Origin: Curvularia sp. ZM96
Taxonomy: Eukaryota > Ascomycota > Dothideomycetes > Pleosporales > Pleosporaceae
Assembly: GCA_022457065.1 (NCBI GenBank)
Contig: JAJGBQ010000001.1
Location: forward strand, 6,696,001 to 6,760,000
DNA length: 64,000 nucleotides
Direction of reading: 5' to 3'
Both the position numbers and the translations under genes were made by a program. The notes below the pieces were generated by a model that did not search any database, had not been told where the DNA came from, and saw nothing but the letters and a program-made list of their open reading frames with translations. The first letter of the stretch is position 1, and every line of letters starts with the position of its first letter. Below, piece by piece: positions 10,549 through 20,456 of the stretch.

Positions 10549-13500
10549 CTATGCAGCAATCAGTTCTTCTTCGCCGTTGCGCTCATCATCCTCCACATTC
10601 TCATCAACGCCAAATCCAGAGTCCCACTGGCGCTTGGAGCTCTTCTTCTTGCCTTTCTTGCCAATCTTCACTTTCTCGCTTGTTTTGGACACCTTGCCGG
10701 AGACAACACGGTGCAGGTCGACGCCTTGGGTCTTGACTTCAACACGCTTCAGCTTCATTTCTTGGACGGCTTGAAGAGCTTCCTGGTTGCGGCGCTTGAG
10801 GTCATCGGCGAGGCGCTCGTTCTGTTCTTGAAGTTGGCGCTGCGAGGCAGTTAGGGCGTCGATGGTGGCGCGGGTGTCTTGTTCAGCGAGGCGGAAGCGC
10901 TCCTTCATCTCCTCAATCTGGGCTTCAAGGAGGACGATGGTCTCCACGCGGGCATCGCCGAGGAGACGCATCTCGGTAATCTCGTTGTTGCGGTCCTCAA
11001 GCATCTCCTCGTACTCAGTTACACGCTTGGCGGATGCGTCTTGGAGGTTCTTGATTGTTGCCTCATGTGACTTGATGACCGAGTTCAGAGAGTTGACCTG
11101 GTCGTTGTGCGCACCGACAATGTTCAACAGCTCGTTAGCCTCAGCTTCCACACGCCTAGACAGTGAGTCGTTCTCTTTGCGGTAGCTCTCGTTGTCAGCT
11201 TTCTGATTGGCCAGGTCTTCTTCGAGAACATCAATCTTCTCCTGAAGGGCGGTGGTATCCTCGAGGTACGCCCGCTCCTTCTCAGCGACCTGCTCGACAA
11301 GGTCCTCGATCTCGCCTTGCTGGCGCTGTACCTGGTTGTTGAGGTCCATGATGTTGGCTTGGAGAGACGCAATGGTCGAGTTGGTTGAGTTCTCCAATGC
11401 GGCGTACTTGTTCGTGAGGTTTGCGAGTTGAGTACCAAGGTTGGCAACTTGAACATCGCGGTCTTGCTCAAGTTGGTTGCGTGCTTCGGTCATGTCTGCA
11501 AGGTTGCTCTCGAGCGTCGAGATATCTCCTTCAAGTTGCAGGATCCGCTGTTCGAGTTGGCCAATGGTTTTTTCGGCATTCTCCCGCTCCTGAGACTCGG
11601 CCTCAAGCTGGTTGTTGAGTTCGTTTTCGCGCTCCTCTGCGTCTTCCTCAAGCTCAGCAATCGCAGTCTCCTTCTCTTGCTGCAGCTGGAACAGTTTCGA
11701 ACGAAGCTCGTTAGCCTGAATGCCGGTGTCGTGGAGACGGCCGTTGAGGTCCTCGATCTTCTCGTTGGCCTCATCCAAATCAGCCTCGGTCTTTTCGCGT
11801 TGAGCGCGCTCCGCGGCCAGATTCTCTCGGTAGTCGTTGAGCTGCTCCTTGAGTTCAGCAACAGTATCTGTGAGGTTCTCGATAGTGTTGGCGTGCTTGT
11901 AGACTTGCTCGATCTGTTGATCCCGCTCGTTCTCGGCAGTTTCGCGGGCTGTGGTTTGTGTAGCCAGGCGTTCCCGAAGTGTGCTCATATCGGTTGTGAT
12001 GTTGTCGACATCAGCTTCCATGCGCTCAATGCTCTCCTCCAGTTGCTGAATGTAATCGTTCTTTTGAGCAACCTCGGCTTCAGCAATCTCACGACCTTCT
12101 TGTTCTACAGCGCGCAAATCCTCTAGCTCGGCCATGGCATCGGCGTGTTCCTTCTCCATGCGAGCGATGGTTTCATGGTGGTTGGTCTCGAACTCAGTAG
12201 CTGCGGCAGTAACATTGTCCAAGTCCCGGCGGTACTTTTCGAGCTCTTCTTCAAGCTGTGCTATTCTGTGCAAGTGAACTGCGTTTTCGTCTTCAAGGTT
12301 AACAATCTCAGTGTCTTGTTTAGTCAGCTGAGCTTCTTGTTCGTCGTTGAGGGAAGTCAAGTTGGCGTTGCGCTCCTCAAGCTCGAGGATATTGCGTTGC
12401 TTGTCTTCGTTTGCCTTGTCAAGTGTGAACACATCCGACTCGAGCTGTTTTATCCGCTCATCAGATTCACCAAGCAGATCCAATACCCCTTCGTACTGAC
12501 GTCGAAGAAGAACCTCGGTCTTTTGTGAGGCGTTGAGCAGGGTAAGCTTCTCCTTCAGCTCAAAAAAGAGACCACCGAAGAGCTCGGGAATCTTTTGAAG
12601 AAGCTGCTGGGTAGTGATACCACTTGTGGTACCAGGAAAGAACTTCTCCACCTCAGCGCGGAGATCCTCGAATCCGTGTCGCAACTCAGCGAGAATCTCG
12701 CTGGATGATGCGCCTGCCTCGACGAAGCGCAGATTCTGCAGCTCGATTGTGATCAAGCGTAGTGCGCCCTGTGACTCGCCCAAAGCCTTGCTCAGCTGCT
12801 GCAGCTCCCGTTCATAGCGCTCAATAGCTTCATCCTCAATCTTGTCCATCATGACTTCCTCACCCTCGGTCAGGTAATCGCGGTTGAGCTGGGAGAGGGT
12901 CGGCAGAGATTCGAGGGTCATCTGGCTAGAGATCTCAAGCGCACGAGATGTGTATTTGCCATTGGGTAGGGGCTCCATGTCCAAGTCCTGCGACATGTGC
13001 AGCTCCTCGGGGTCAACCATGACGAGTGCTTCTTCGTCATCAGAGAAAGTGACGGGCTCGGTGTCGTTGTCGCCACCGTTGTACAGTGAGGATGCGCGAA
13101 GCTCGTCAATTTGCTGGCGGGCCTCATCCAGCTGCACTTGCAGCTCGTCCGCGTGTGCATCGCTAAGGTCAATCTCTCCAAGGCGGCGAGCCTCGAGGCG
13201 GTACTCGAGATCCTTGATTTTCTCATCCTGTTCACGTAGCTGGCGGCGCAGCTCCAGGAAGAGCTTTTTGTCTTTCTTCTGATGGTCTTCGAAGCTATTG
13301 ACCTCTTGGCTGAGGTGGCTGCGACGAAGGCGGCGTCTTGCACGGCTGTCAAGCACCTGGGTGAGAGGCGCAAACTGGACGCGGTTGCCGTTGTTCTCAA
13401 TTTCATCTACGCGCTCAACGTGCAACTGGGCGGGCATGGACATGCGAGAACGGCGAACATTGACGAAGCGCCTACGGGCAGCGCCAACGCGGTCTAGGTG

Positions 13501-13929
13501 GGGCGTCAGACCCGGCAGCGGTTGTGTGGAAGCTTCCGGGGCCATGAGTTCGTCTATATCGTCGTCGTCGTCAGCGGCGGGGACGGGAGGCTCAGAATGG
13601 CGGCGGCCTTGACGACGCGTGGTGTGGGTGGTCTGCGTGTCGACATTGATCGTGTCTCCCTGTTGCGATCTCGAAAACGATTCTTGAATTTCCTGGGCAA
13701 TCTGATCCTCGTCCTCATCGACGGTAATTCGCTTCGTGCGCTTTGTCTGTGAAAGCTCTCCAGAGGGCGAGGCAGTGCGCTTGCCGGTGGAGCCCATTTC
13801 TTCAGACAGAGTCTGGGTCTTCATGGATGGGCGGCCGCGCTTTCGTCGTGGAGCGTCGCCAGGACCCTCATGATGGTGCTCAGAAGGAAGACCGCTAAGG
13901 CGCGCCATGATTGAGCGTCTCGAGGTCAA
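10549..13929 (-). CDS. Long coiled-coil protein with AT-hook-like N-terminus
   Basis: One uninterrupted exon encodes 1126 residues, the longest ORF in the window. The first 60 residues are basic and include RRKRGRPSMK, which matches an AT-hook core (GRP flanked by basic residues). A poly-Asp stretch (DDDDDIDEL) and Arg-rich patches (GAARRRFVNVRRSR, RARRRLRRS) follow. From about residue 215 to 1060 the sequence is almost continuous heptad-type coiled coil rich in Glu, Gln and Leu. The end is strongly basic (KIGKKGKKKSSKR) before an acidic tail. Basic ends around a long rod suggest a nuclear or chromosome- or spindle-linked scaffold. No ATPase head is present, so it is not an SMC protein. Automated annotation may call it SMC-like purely from the coiled coil. 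I do not recognise a named orthologue. Confidence 0.9.
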   Translation of the reverse strand: MTSRRSIMARLSGLPSEHHHEGPGDAPRRKRGRPSMKTQTLSEEMGSTGKRTASPSGELSQTKRTKRITVDEDEDQIAQEIQESFSRSQQGDTINVDTQTTHTTRRQGRRHSEPPVPAADDDDDIDELMAPEASTQPLPGLTPHLDRVGAARRRFVNVRRSRMSMPAQLHVERVDEIENNGNRVQFAPLTQVLDSRARRRLRRSHLSQEVNSFEDHQKKDKKLFLELRRQLREQDEKIKDLEYRLEARRLGEIDLSDAHADELQVQLDEARQQIDELRASSLYNGGDNDTEPVTFSDDEEALVMVDPEELHMSQDLDMEPLPNGKYTSRALEISSQMTLESLPTLSQLNRDYLTEGEEVMMDKIEDEAIERYERELQQLSKALGESQGALRLITIELQNLRFVEAGASSSEILAELRHGFEDLRAEVEKFFPGTTSGITTQQLLQKIPELFGGLFFELKEKLTLLNASQKTEVLLRRQYEGVLDLLGESDERIKQLESDVFTLDKANEDKQRNILELEERNANLTSLNDEQEAQLTKQDTEIVNLEDENAVHLHRIAQLEEELEKYRRDLDNVTAAATEFETNHHETIARMEKEHADAMAELEDLRAVEQEGREIAEAEVAQKNDYIQQLEESIERMEADVDNITTDMSTLRERLATQTTARETAENERDQQIEQVYKHANTIENLTDTVAELKEQLNDYRENLAAERAQREKTEADLDEANEKIEDLNGRLHDTGIQANELRSKLFQLQQEKETAIAELEEDAEERENELNNQLEAESQERENAEKTIGQLEQRILQLEGDISTLESNLADMTEARNQLEQDRDVQVANLGTQLANLTNKYAALENSTNSTIASLQANIMDLNNQVQRQQGEIEDLVEQVAEKERAYLEDTTALQEKIDVLEEDLANQKADNESYRKENDSLSRRVEAEANELLNIVGAHNDQVNSLNSVIKSHEATIKNLQDASAKRVTEYEEMLEDRNNEITEMRLLGDARVETIVLLEAQIEEMKERFRLAEQDTRATIDALTASQRQLQEQNERLADDLKRRNQEALQAVQEMKLKRVEVKTQGVDLHRVVSGKVSKTSEKVKIGKKGKKKSSKRQWDSGFGVDENVEDDERNGEEELIAA

Positions 13930-14695
13930 TTACAATAATCTACAGCTGCTGTTAGCTTAAGCTGTGCGAGGAAACTCGTCTACGCGTGATTCTGCGCGTG
14001 TTGGGGCTTCATACGTAGTTACCAAGAAAGAAAGAAAAAAGCGGTCGGCCAACGCAACGTTGTCCAACGGGTGGATAGTTGCAAGGCCAAGAAAGCTCTG
14101 ACACTGGATAAATTCAGAAAGCGGATGCCCAGGGGCGGAGTGTGCGGTGGAATGGGTAGCAGCGGGGCACCAAAAGGGCAGGGCCGGTTTTGATCTAATC
14201 GACGAGGAGGTTGAACAGGCGCCTGGGATTGTGCAACTGTGCGTGAAATGGGGTGGTTGGGCAAGTGGAGGGAGGCTTTTTGCTACGTCAAAGCGGCCCA
14301 TGCAGGAGCTGAGGCGAGGCCAATCAAAGGCGCCCGTCGCGCTGGCACGCTAGCCTTCCGCGGGTGACGTCGACGCGCCGCCCACTTGAGCTCGCGTCTT
14401 CACGAATCCCAGCGCCCTTACAGGTTTCTGCCCGCGAACTACTGGCGCTTGCGGTCACCTCCCGCCTCTCTCCACGTCACTTCGAGTTGATTCAGTCACG
14501 GTGAAACAATGCCCGCGAAAGCATCAGCGGCTGATCTTCATGAGGTCTAGAATTAACGCTACGCCAACCCTGTTCACGCCAGGGGGATGTGCTCCCGAGA
14601 TGCATGACGCTGCCACATGTCCGTCCACCGTCACCTTGTCACCCCATCACGTGCCCTGCCATGGATCTCCAAGTCCCGATGTACATGTATCTTTC
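13930..14695. other. Promoter side of coiled-coil gene and 3' side of FAD gene
   Basis: This GC-rich interval holds the upstream sequence of the minus-strand coiled-coil gene and, nearer 14695, the 3' end of the next minus-strand gene. Short ORFs on both strands look like chance openings. No gene is supported. Confidence 0.5.
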
Positions 14696-16327
14696 TTACT
14701 TTTTCAGCAAAAAGTCGCTCTTGAAAAACAAGCCCTTTGTCGCGCTGGCAACTCCGTACAGACCCCCAAGCGGCCACGTGCCCCAGAACTGTCGGTGCAC
14801 CCACTCACCCCACGACTGCTTCGTTTGCGTCCTCTCTCCAGCAACGCCCTGCAGATCGACACGCACCTTTTCATACACGCTCGGCAGACTCTCAGCATGG
14901 TACTTCTTACGCAGCTCCATGTACTTCTTCTCGTCGTAAATGTCCCAGAATTCCTGTTCGGTGTAGTATGCATGCGCGTATAGACACTTCATGCCCCCGA
15001 GCTCCGTCACCTTGGCCTCGAAATCGCGGTTCAGCTGCACAAAGGCGTGGGCGTTGCTCGGCCCCATGTCCCAGATGCCCACGTCAAGGAGAATGTCGTC
15101 TTTGATGTTGTTGCCTTGGGAGAAGCTGCGTTCGCCCAGCGGTGGGGATTTGACAGGGCATAGCCAGAGCGGCCAGATTCCCGTCTTCTCGTCAATCCAA
15201 CGGATGAACTCGTCTGCAGAGTCATACGGCACACCATAGTCTTGGATGATAGCTCGAGATGCAAGCCCTGAGCGGTGCAGCGCGTGCACCATTGTCCGCG
15301 AGTACATCAACGGATCCAATAGATACCGAGTAATGCTGTTGAACGGTGTCACAAAGTACTTGAACGCCCGGAGCCCGGACCAGAAGACACCTCGGTCGTA
15401 CCTGAACAGATATGACTGTGTAGGCACCAGCTCTCTGTGTGTTTTGTTGCTTCCCTGGATCCGCTTTACAATGTCTTCAGCGTGCATGTAGAACCAAGGA
15501 TCAGCTGGTTTGTCGAAGCTCTGGATCTTCTTGTCCATAGGCGCATCCGTTAAGCGGCCGATCATGATCACTCCCCTATCCAGTGAGTACATGATTCCGT
15601 CCATGTAATCGACTGTGTTATCTTCCTGGTGGAATCGAAGCTGCTTTACCGCTTCTTCCGTGTTGCGGACGGGTATGTACTCCAGTTCAACGTAGTAGCT
15701 AGCCTGGATGAGCTCCATTTTGAGCATGGTAATGACGCCCAGGGTGCCGCAGCTACCAGCCGCCATAAAGAACAAGTCGCGATGCTCTTCTGCCGATGCC
15801 CATATGACTTCGCCATTTCCCAGAATGAGCTCAATCCCAGTAATAGTACGGTCAAAGAGTCCATACTTGTATGAACTGCTCTCGCCGCTAGTACCAGCAA
15901 AACTAGTGCCATCAGTCAGTGTTGACAGTCCAAACACGTGTTTTGTTACATGCACAAGACTTGGTCGACAGGGGCTTATGATCAATTGGACGTGAGCGCA
16001 CAAAAGCAACAACAAATGTTCCACTCACCCACCGCCAACCGTGATGTTCGGCAGTTCCATGACAACCTTTGGCAGCAGTCCCCTTGCCATGGTAGCTTCC
16101 ACGAGCTTGTCCATCGGAACACTCGGCTCTACAAGCACAGTCTTTTCCAAATCGTCAAACTCTAGCACATGGTTGAGCGAGCTCACGTCGATGACTTGGT
16201 TGCGTGCACGGGACGATGTTCGTGTCGACAGCGTGGAACCATGATATATACGAAACGGCGTCTTGGAGGCGCTGAACCGGGCGACCTGCGCCGCCAGAGA
16301 CGTTACTGTCGAGTTATGTTTCTCCAT
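14696..16327 (-). CDS. DHCR24-like FAD-dependent oxidoreductase, copy A
   Basis: Exons 16327-16029 and 15902-14696 with a 126-nt intron (GTGAGT...CTAG) encode 501 residues. The N-terminal half is a PCMH-type FAD-binding domain: FRIYHGST, then VEPSVPMD, MELPNITVGGG and GTSGESSSYKYGLFDRTI, the last closely following the delta(24)-sterol reductase (DHCR24/DIMINUTO) pattern. SCGTLGVITM completes the FAD site region. The C-terminal half has YLFRYDRGVFW and an aromatic-rich substrate domain. Human DHCR24 reduces the sterol side-chain C24-C25 double bond using FAD and NADPH. Ergosterol synthesis does not need that step, so the true substrate here is unknown. No N-terminal membrane anchor is visible. 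It is paired head-to-head with a paralogue at 16987-18501. Confidence 0.9.
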
Positions 16328-16986
16328 GCTAGAAAAATAATGATATGAGAAGAGGGCCAGAGTGTCGTGGAATGAAATGAAGATGACGGACATATGGCGA
16401 CGCCATACTATTTGACTTGTCCCTACATAAGCTGGGCTGAGCTTTCTCCACCATCCGTCCGATCCTGCCAGATCCAGTGTTGACCAATCGCTCTCGGCCA
16501 AGAGTACCTTTTGCGCGGGGCAAGCAGAATTGCTTGTTTCGATTTCTTACAGGAGCACACCTTCAGAAAAAGGTATAGCTGCTTATTCTATGCCAGCTGG
16601 GTGACATTCGAGTCACATGTGCCATGAGAAAGCAACAGTCTTGCTTTCTGCTTCATGGACGATCGGTCTGTAGTTTCCATGGTGGCCGGAAGAGCGGAAC
16701 GGGCTCCACTCGCTAGGGAGGCTGACGTACATATGGTGTGCGGGAAGCCCTATTTGCCGACCCGGGTCAGGTACACAGCCCAGAAATCACCTGGATAGCT
16801 GGCAGAGCTACATTCTTTTGATGTAATGATCCAGGAAAGCGAGGAATTGATCGTCATCCGACCTCACACCGGAACAGTCCGCGCCCAGAAGTATCGTGGG
16901 GCAAGCTAGTGCGACTTCTCAGCCACACCTTACAGCCACACCATAGTAGACATACGAAGTAGCATTGTCGTCAAACAGCAAAGACG
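16328..16986. promoter_or_regulatory. Shared divergent promoter region of the two DHCR24-like genes
   Basis: The two paralogous FAD oxidoreductase genes start 659 bases apart and point away from each other. The interval must hold both promoters. I see no conserved palindrome that would prove shared control. A cluster of ORF fragments near 16330-16520 looks non-coding. Confidence 0.45.
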
Positions 16987-18501
16987 ATGGAGCGCCACAA
17001 AGCCACCGTGGAAACAGTACGCTCTCGCGTTCAACACTTTTACGCTACAAAAACAGCTTTCCGCATCTATCACGGCAGCACAAACAGCACACGCCACATA
17101 GATTTTGACCACGATGCCATCGTCGATGTCAGCACCCTTAATCATATCCTCTCCATCAACCATGACACGAAAACCGCCTTGGTCGAACCTAACGTTCCCA
17201 TGGACGCCCTGGTGCAAGAAGCGATGAAATCCGGACTGCTTCCGCCCGTAGTTATGGAGTTCCCCGGCATCACCGTAGGCGGAGGCTTTGTAGGGACCGC
17301 AGGGGAAAGCAGCAGTTTCAAGCATGGATTCTTTGACCGGACCATTCTCAGCGCCGAAGTAGTGCTCGCAGATGGCACTCTTGTGACTGCATCTGCAAAT
17401 GAAAATGCCGATTTGTTTGAAGGACTTCGGGGTAGTTTTGGGACGCTGGGCGTGCTGACGATGGTGGAGATGAAGTTGATTCCGCTGAGACAAATGGTCG
17501 AAGTGACATATCATCCCACCTTTTCGTTTGAGAATGCAACGGGCAAGATGAAGTATCACACGAGTGACGAACGAAATGACTATGTCGACGGTGTCTTGTT
17601 TTCAAAAGGCACGGGTGTCATTGTCACGGGCCGGCTCGTAGATACGACTACCCACACGCCTGATCTCCCCGTACAACGCTTCTCCAGGCCGTGGGACGAG
17701 TGGTTCTGGATCCACGCTAAGTCTGTCTCGTCTCGCGGTATCATTACGAAAGAGCTGGTGCCCATCCAAGATTACCTCTTCCGCTACGACCGCGGCGCCT
17801 TCTGGATGGGCATGTACGCTTACAAGCACTTCATGGTACCGTTTACATGGCTAACGCGCTTCCTGTTCGATTACTTTATGCACACACGCATCATGTATCA
17901 TGCCCTGCATGCTTCAGGATACACGGATCGCTATATCATCCACGACATTGCCTTCCCTGCTGACAATGCAGCGCCGTTTCTCGAGTATGCTGACGAAGCC
18001 TTTTGCTTGTATCCCATCTGGCTGTGTCCGCTCCGCAAAGATGGCAGACGCTCCATGGGACACGTGAAGCCGTTTAGCGGACTGGTTGGCGACAAGCATG
18101 TAGACGCGTACGAGGGCGAGGATATTAGTGTTGGGCTCTGGGGACCGTATCCATCTAACGAAGCGGAGTTTGTCCGTGCAAATCGTGAGATTGAAGCAAA
18201 GATGCGGGAGCTGGGCGGCTTGAAGTGGCTTTACTCGCGGGTATTCTACACTGAAGAAGAGTGGTGGCAGGTCTACGACAAGCACGAGTACGAGCAGCTC
18301 CGTCTCAAGTACCACGCTACGTCTCTGCCCTCGATATGGGATAAGGTCAAAGATCGAAGGAAGAAACAAGATTTTGGAACTGGCGTCAGGGACTCACTGA
18401 GGAGGCTTATCAAAAGCAATGCTTTCCTATCCGGCCTCTATGGGATATACAAGGCGGTGGAGGGCGGAGATTACATACTGAAGAAGCAAAAGACTGCGTG
18501 A
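16987..18501 (+). CDS. DHCR24-like FAD-dependent oxidoreductase, copy B
   Basis: A single exon encodes 504 residues, starting MERHKATVETVRSRVQHFYA. It matches copy A throughout: FRIYHGST, VEPNVPMD, EFPGITVGGGF, GTAGESSSFKHGFFDRTI, SFGTLGVLTM, ELVPIQDYLFRYDRGAFW and the C-terminal LSGLYGIYKA. The only clear structural difference is the lack of the intron that copy A carries inside the FAD-binding domain, immediately after the TVGG codons. All FAD-domain motifs are intact, so both copies are probably functional. As in copy A, the DHCR24 relation fixes the fold and flavin chemistry but not the sterol or other lipid substrate. A tandem inverted duplication explains the arrangement best. Which copy gained or lost the intron cannot be decided here. 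Confidence 0.92.
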   Translation: MERHKATVETVRSRVQHFYATKTAFRIYHGSTNSTRHIDFDHDAIVDVSTLNHILSINHDTKTALVEPNVPMDALVQEAMKSGLLPPVVMEFPGITVGGGFVGTAGESSSFKHGFFDRTILSAEVVLADGTLVTASANENADLFEGLRGSFGTLGVLTMVEMKLIPLRQMVEVTYHPTFSFENATGKMKYHTSDERNDYVDGVLFSKGTGVIVTGRLVDTTTHTPDLPVQRFSRPWDEWFWIHAKSVSSRGIITKELVPIQDYLFRYDRGAFWMGMYAYKHFMVPFTWLTRFLFDYFMHTRIMYHALHASGYTDRYIIHDIAFPADNAAPFLEYADEAFCLYPIWLCPLRKDGRRSMGHVKPFSGLVGDKHVDAYEGEDISVGLWGPYPSNEAEFVRANREIEAKMRELGGLKWLYSRVFYTEEEWWQVYDKHEYEQLRLKYHATSLPSIWDKVKDRRKKQDFGTGVRDSLRRLIKSNAFLSGLYGIYKAVEGGDYILKKQKTA

Positions 18502-18749
18502 GGCTCTTTCGAGGAACTAGAATAGTCGGACAAGTATCAAAACAGCCCACATTAGTTGGGATGCAACAAAAGCCCAAAATACAGCCAAAATCATTCAACA
18601 TCGGACTTTGAAGTACGGACAATAACTCTTGCAAATACAAGGCACTATACTAATACATAAAAAGTGACTCAATGTACGTGTGTGGTAGTGAATTGAACCC
18701 TGTTAAATCATGATGAAACCCTTTCCCGTACTCCTTGTGCCAACAGCTT

Positions 18750-19346
18750 CTACCCCCTGGCCTGCTCCATCGACGCCTTCTCCATCTCCCTGGCAAGTTC
18801 CATTGACAACCTGCCCACCTCCCTCTTCTTGGCCTCCAACTCGCGCGCCATCTTCCTACGCAGACACCACCTCTCGACATCCGTCTTGGGCCTTTCCGTC
18901 TCCAGTCTCCGCTCCATGCGGTCCCAGTTGCCTTCCACCGACATCTTCATTTTGGTGCACATGGCCATGATGGCAACGGAAATGACGAATGTCAGACAAA
19001 TCCAGAACAAGACTAGGAACTCCAAGTACATGTCGTTCTCAGGCTCGTTGTAGCTAGCTGCCACGGGGGGTTCCGCGGGCGTAGGGACTACTTGGCGGAT
19101 CTTGTTGTTCAAGTGCGGTGGGATGAGTGTTGAGTTGAATAGAGGCTCCAGTTTGAGGGTTGGGACAAGAAGAAGGTTCGAGAGGGGTGCTTGGTGTGTG
19201 AGCTTGGCCATGAGTTCGAGCTTGGAGATGTTGAGGCTGGTGGCTACGGCATCGAAGGAGAAGCCGCCGGCTAGGGCCTCAAGGGCGAGGCCATGGGCGA
19301 AGGCGTCGAGGACGAAGATCCTATTGGCTCCGAGATCTGAGGACAT
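18750..19346 (-). CDS. Single-pass membrane protein, unknown function
   Basis: A single frame of 198 residues starts MSSDLGANRIFVLDAFAHGL. The first 100 residues are mildly hydrophobic, without a clear signal peptide. One strong transmembrane helix (FLVLFWICLTFVISVAIMAM) lies at about residues 110-129. The tail is a charged helix rich in Arg, Glu and Lys (for example KMARELEAKKREVG) that is probably a coiled coil. The N-terminal segment FSFDAVATSLNISKLELMAK could be a small helical domain. The gene is convergent with the DHCR24-like copy B, with only 248 bases between stops. I recognise no family. Confidence 0.6.
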   Translation of the reverse strand: MSSDLGANRIFVLDAFAHGLALEALAGGFSFDAVATSLNISKLELMAKLTHQAPLSNLLLVPTLKLEPLFNSTLIPPHLNNKIRQVVPTPAEPPVAASYNEPENDMYLEFLVLFWICLTFVISVAIMAMCTKMKMSVEGNWDRMERRLETERPKTDVERWCLRRKMARELEAKKREVGRLSMELAREMEKASMEQARG

Positions 19347-20456
19347 GGTGGGGCTTGGCTGGGTTTCTAGGGTTGTATGACAGGGGAATATCTTGGGTGA
19401 AAGTGTGGAGTGCGAGAGTACCTTGTTGAGTTGACTGGGTGATGTTCTCTGAAGGGTTGCAATTGTCTTGGAGTGGAGGAGAAGTGGGTGTCAGTATGAG
19501 TGAGATCACCTTCAAACATCTTACGGCAAGAATGCATTGAAGCAGGGCGTTGGCTCTGAAGAGGGAAGGGCGATAGTATCATGGACAATAACAACCTCTG
19601 TGGCCGTGGATGGAGCAAGAGCCATGGGAGGTACCGGTTCATAGCTAGCTATGTTATATTGCCAACGTCAGAGCTGACTTCTCCAAAATTGAACATAACC
19701 AAATTTGGGAATGAGATGGTGAATAACTAACCTGGTAATACAAGGTAGTCAAGCATATTGATAACTCTACAAACATTCGATACCAGATGCATCATCTGAA
19801 AAAGTGCTTTGAGGCCATAATCAGAGTTTGTGTATGCACGTAGCCGCGGCAAACTTTTACAATCACCAAAACGACAGCAAAGAGCATAGCGGGAAGTACG
19901 CTGTCAATACAAACTTTACTTGAACACAGACACCGCGTGCCCGACATGGCCTTGCATCGTCTACATGGATCTATGCTAACGGCGCATGGCGGGCGGGCCA
20001 GGCTCGCTTGATTGGGCCGACGCACAGACTGCAAATGGTTCGCGAGGTTTCCATTTTGCCTTCCGAATCAGTGCGGTTCTCACTAGCACTCTTCCTGCCT
20101 ACACGCGCACAACACCCGACCCGCCTGCTCTCATTGCCTCTTCTTCCATCTCTCTCGTCCTCCACGGGCCCGTACCATATACCGCCATCTAATCCGCTAG
20201 ACGCCATCTCCATCTCTGCCTTGTCGCAACCCTTCGCCCGACTCCGTCTCTTCCCCATCTTTGCTACGGCTCCGGTATGCGCCCTCGGCTTGACTCCAGC
20301 ATTCGGCGCTGCGGATATTGACTCGCTTTCACAGACTCTAGGCGCTTGCCTCGTATCTTGCCTGCCCTAGTCGCATCTCTTCTTCGCGTACACGATCACC
20401 AATTCGTCGCAATCCTCGGTCAACACGTCCTCTACCCCCACTCCACACCCAGAAAA
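19347..20456 (+). promoter_or_regulatory. Intergenic region with pyrimidine-rich leader of the NTF2/RRM gene
   Basis: The left part is upstream of the minus-strand membrane protein. From about 20060 to 20456 the plus strand becomes rich in C and T, typical of core promoters and 5' untranslated leaders of highly expressed filamentous-fungal genes. An open frame runs in from 20346 but lacks domain content before the preferred ATG at 20457. Confidence 0.45.

Noticed and set aside
11428..12126. 232-codon plus-strand frame, Leu/Val-rich
   Set aside because: Mirror of the coiled-coil gene: antisense of Glu/Lys/Gln heptads gives Leu/Phe/Val runs that mimic membrane proteins.
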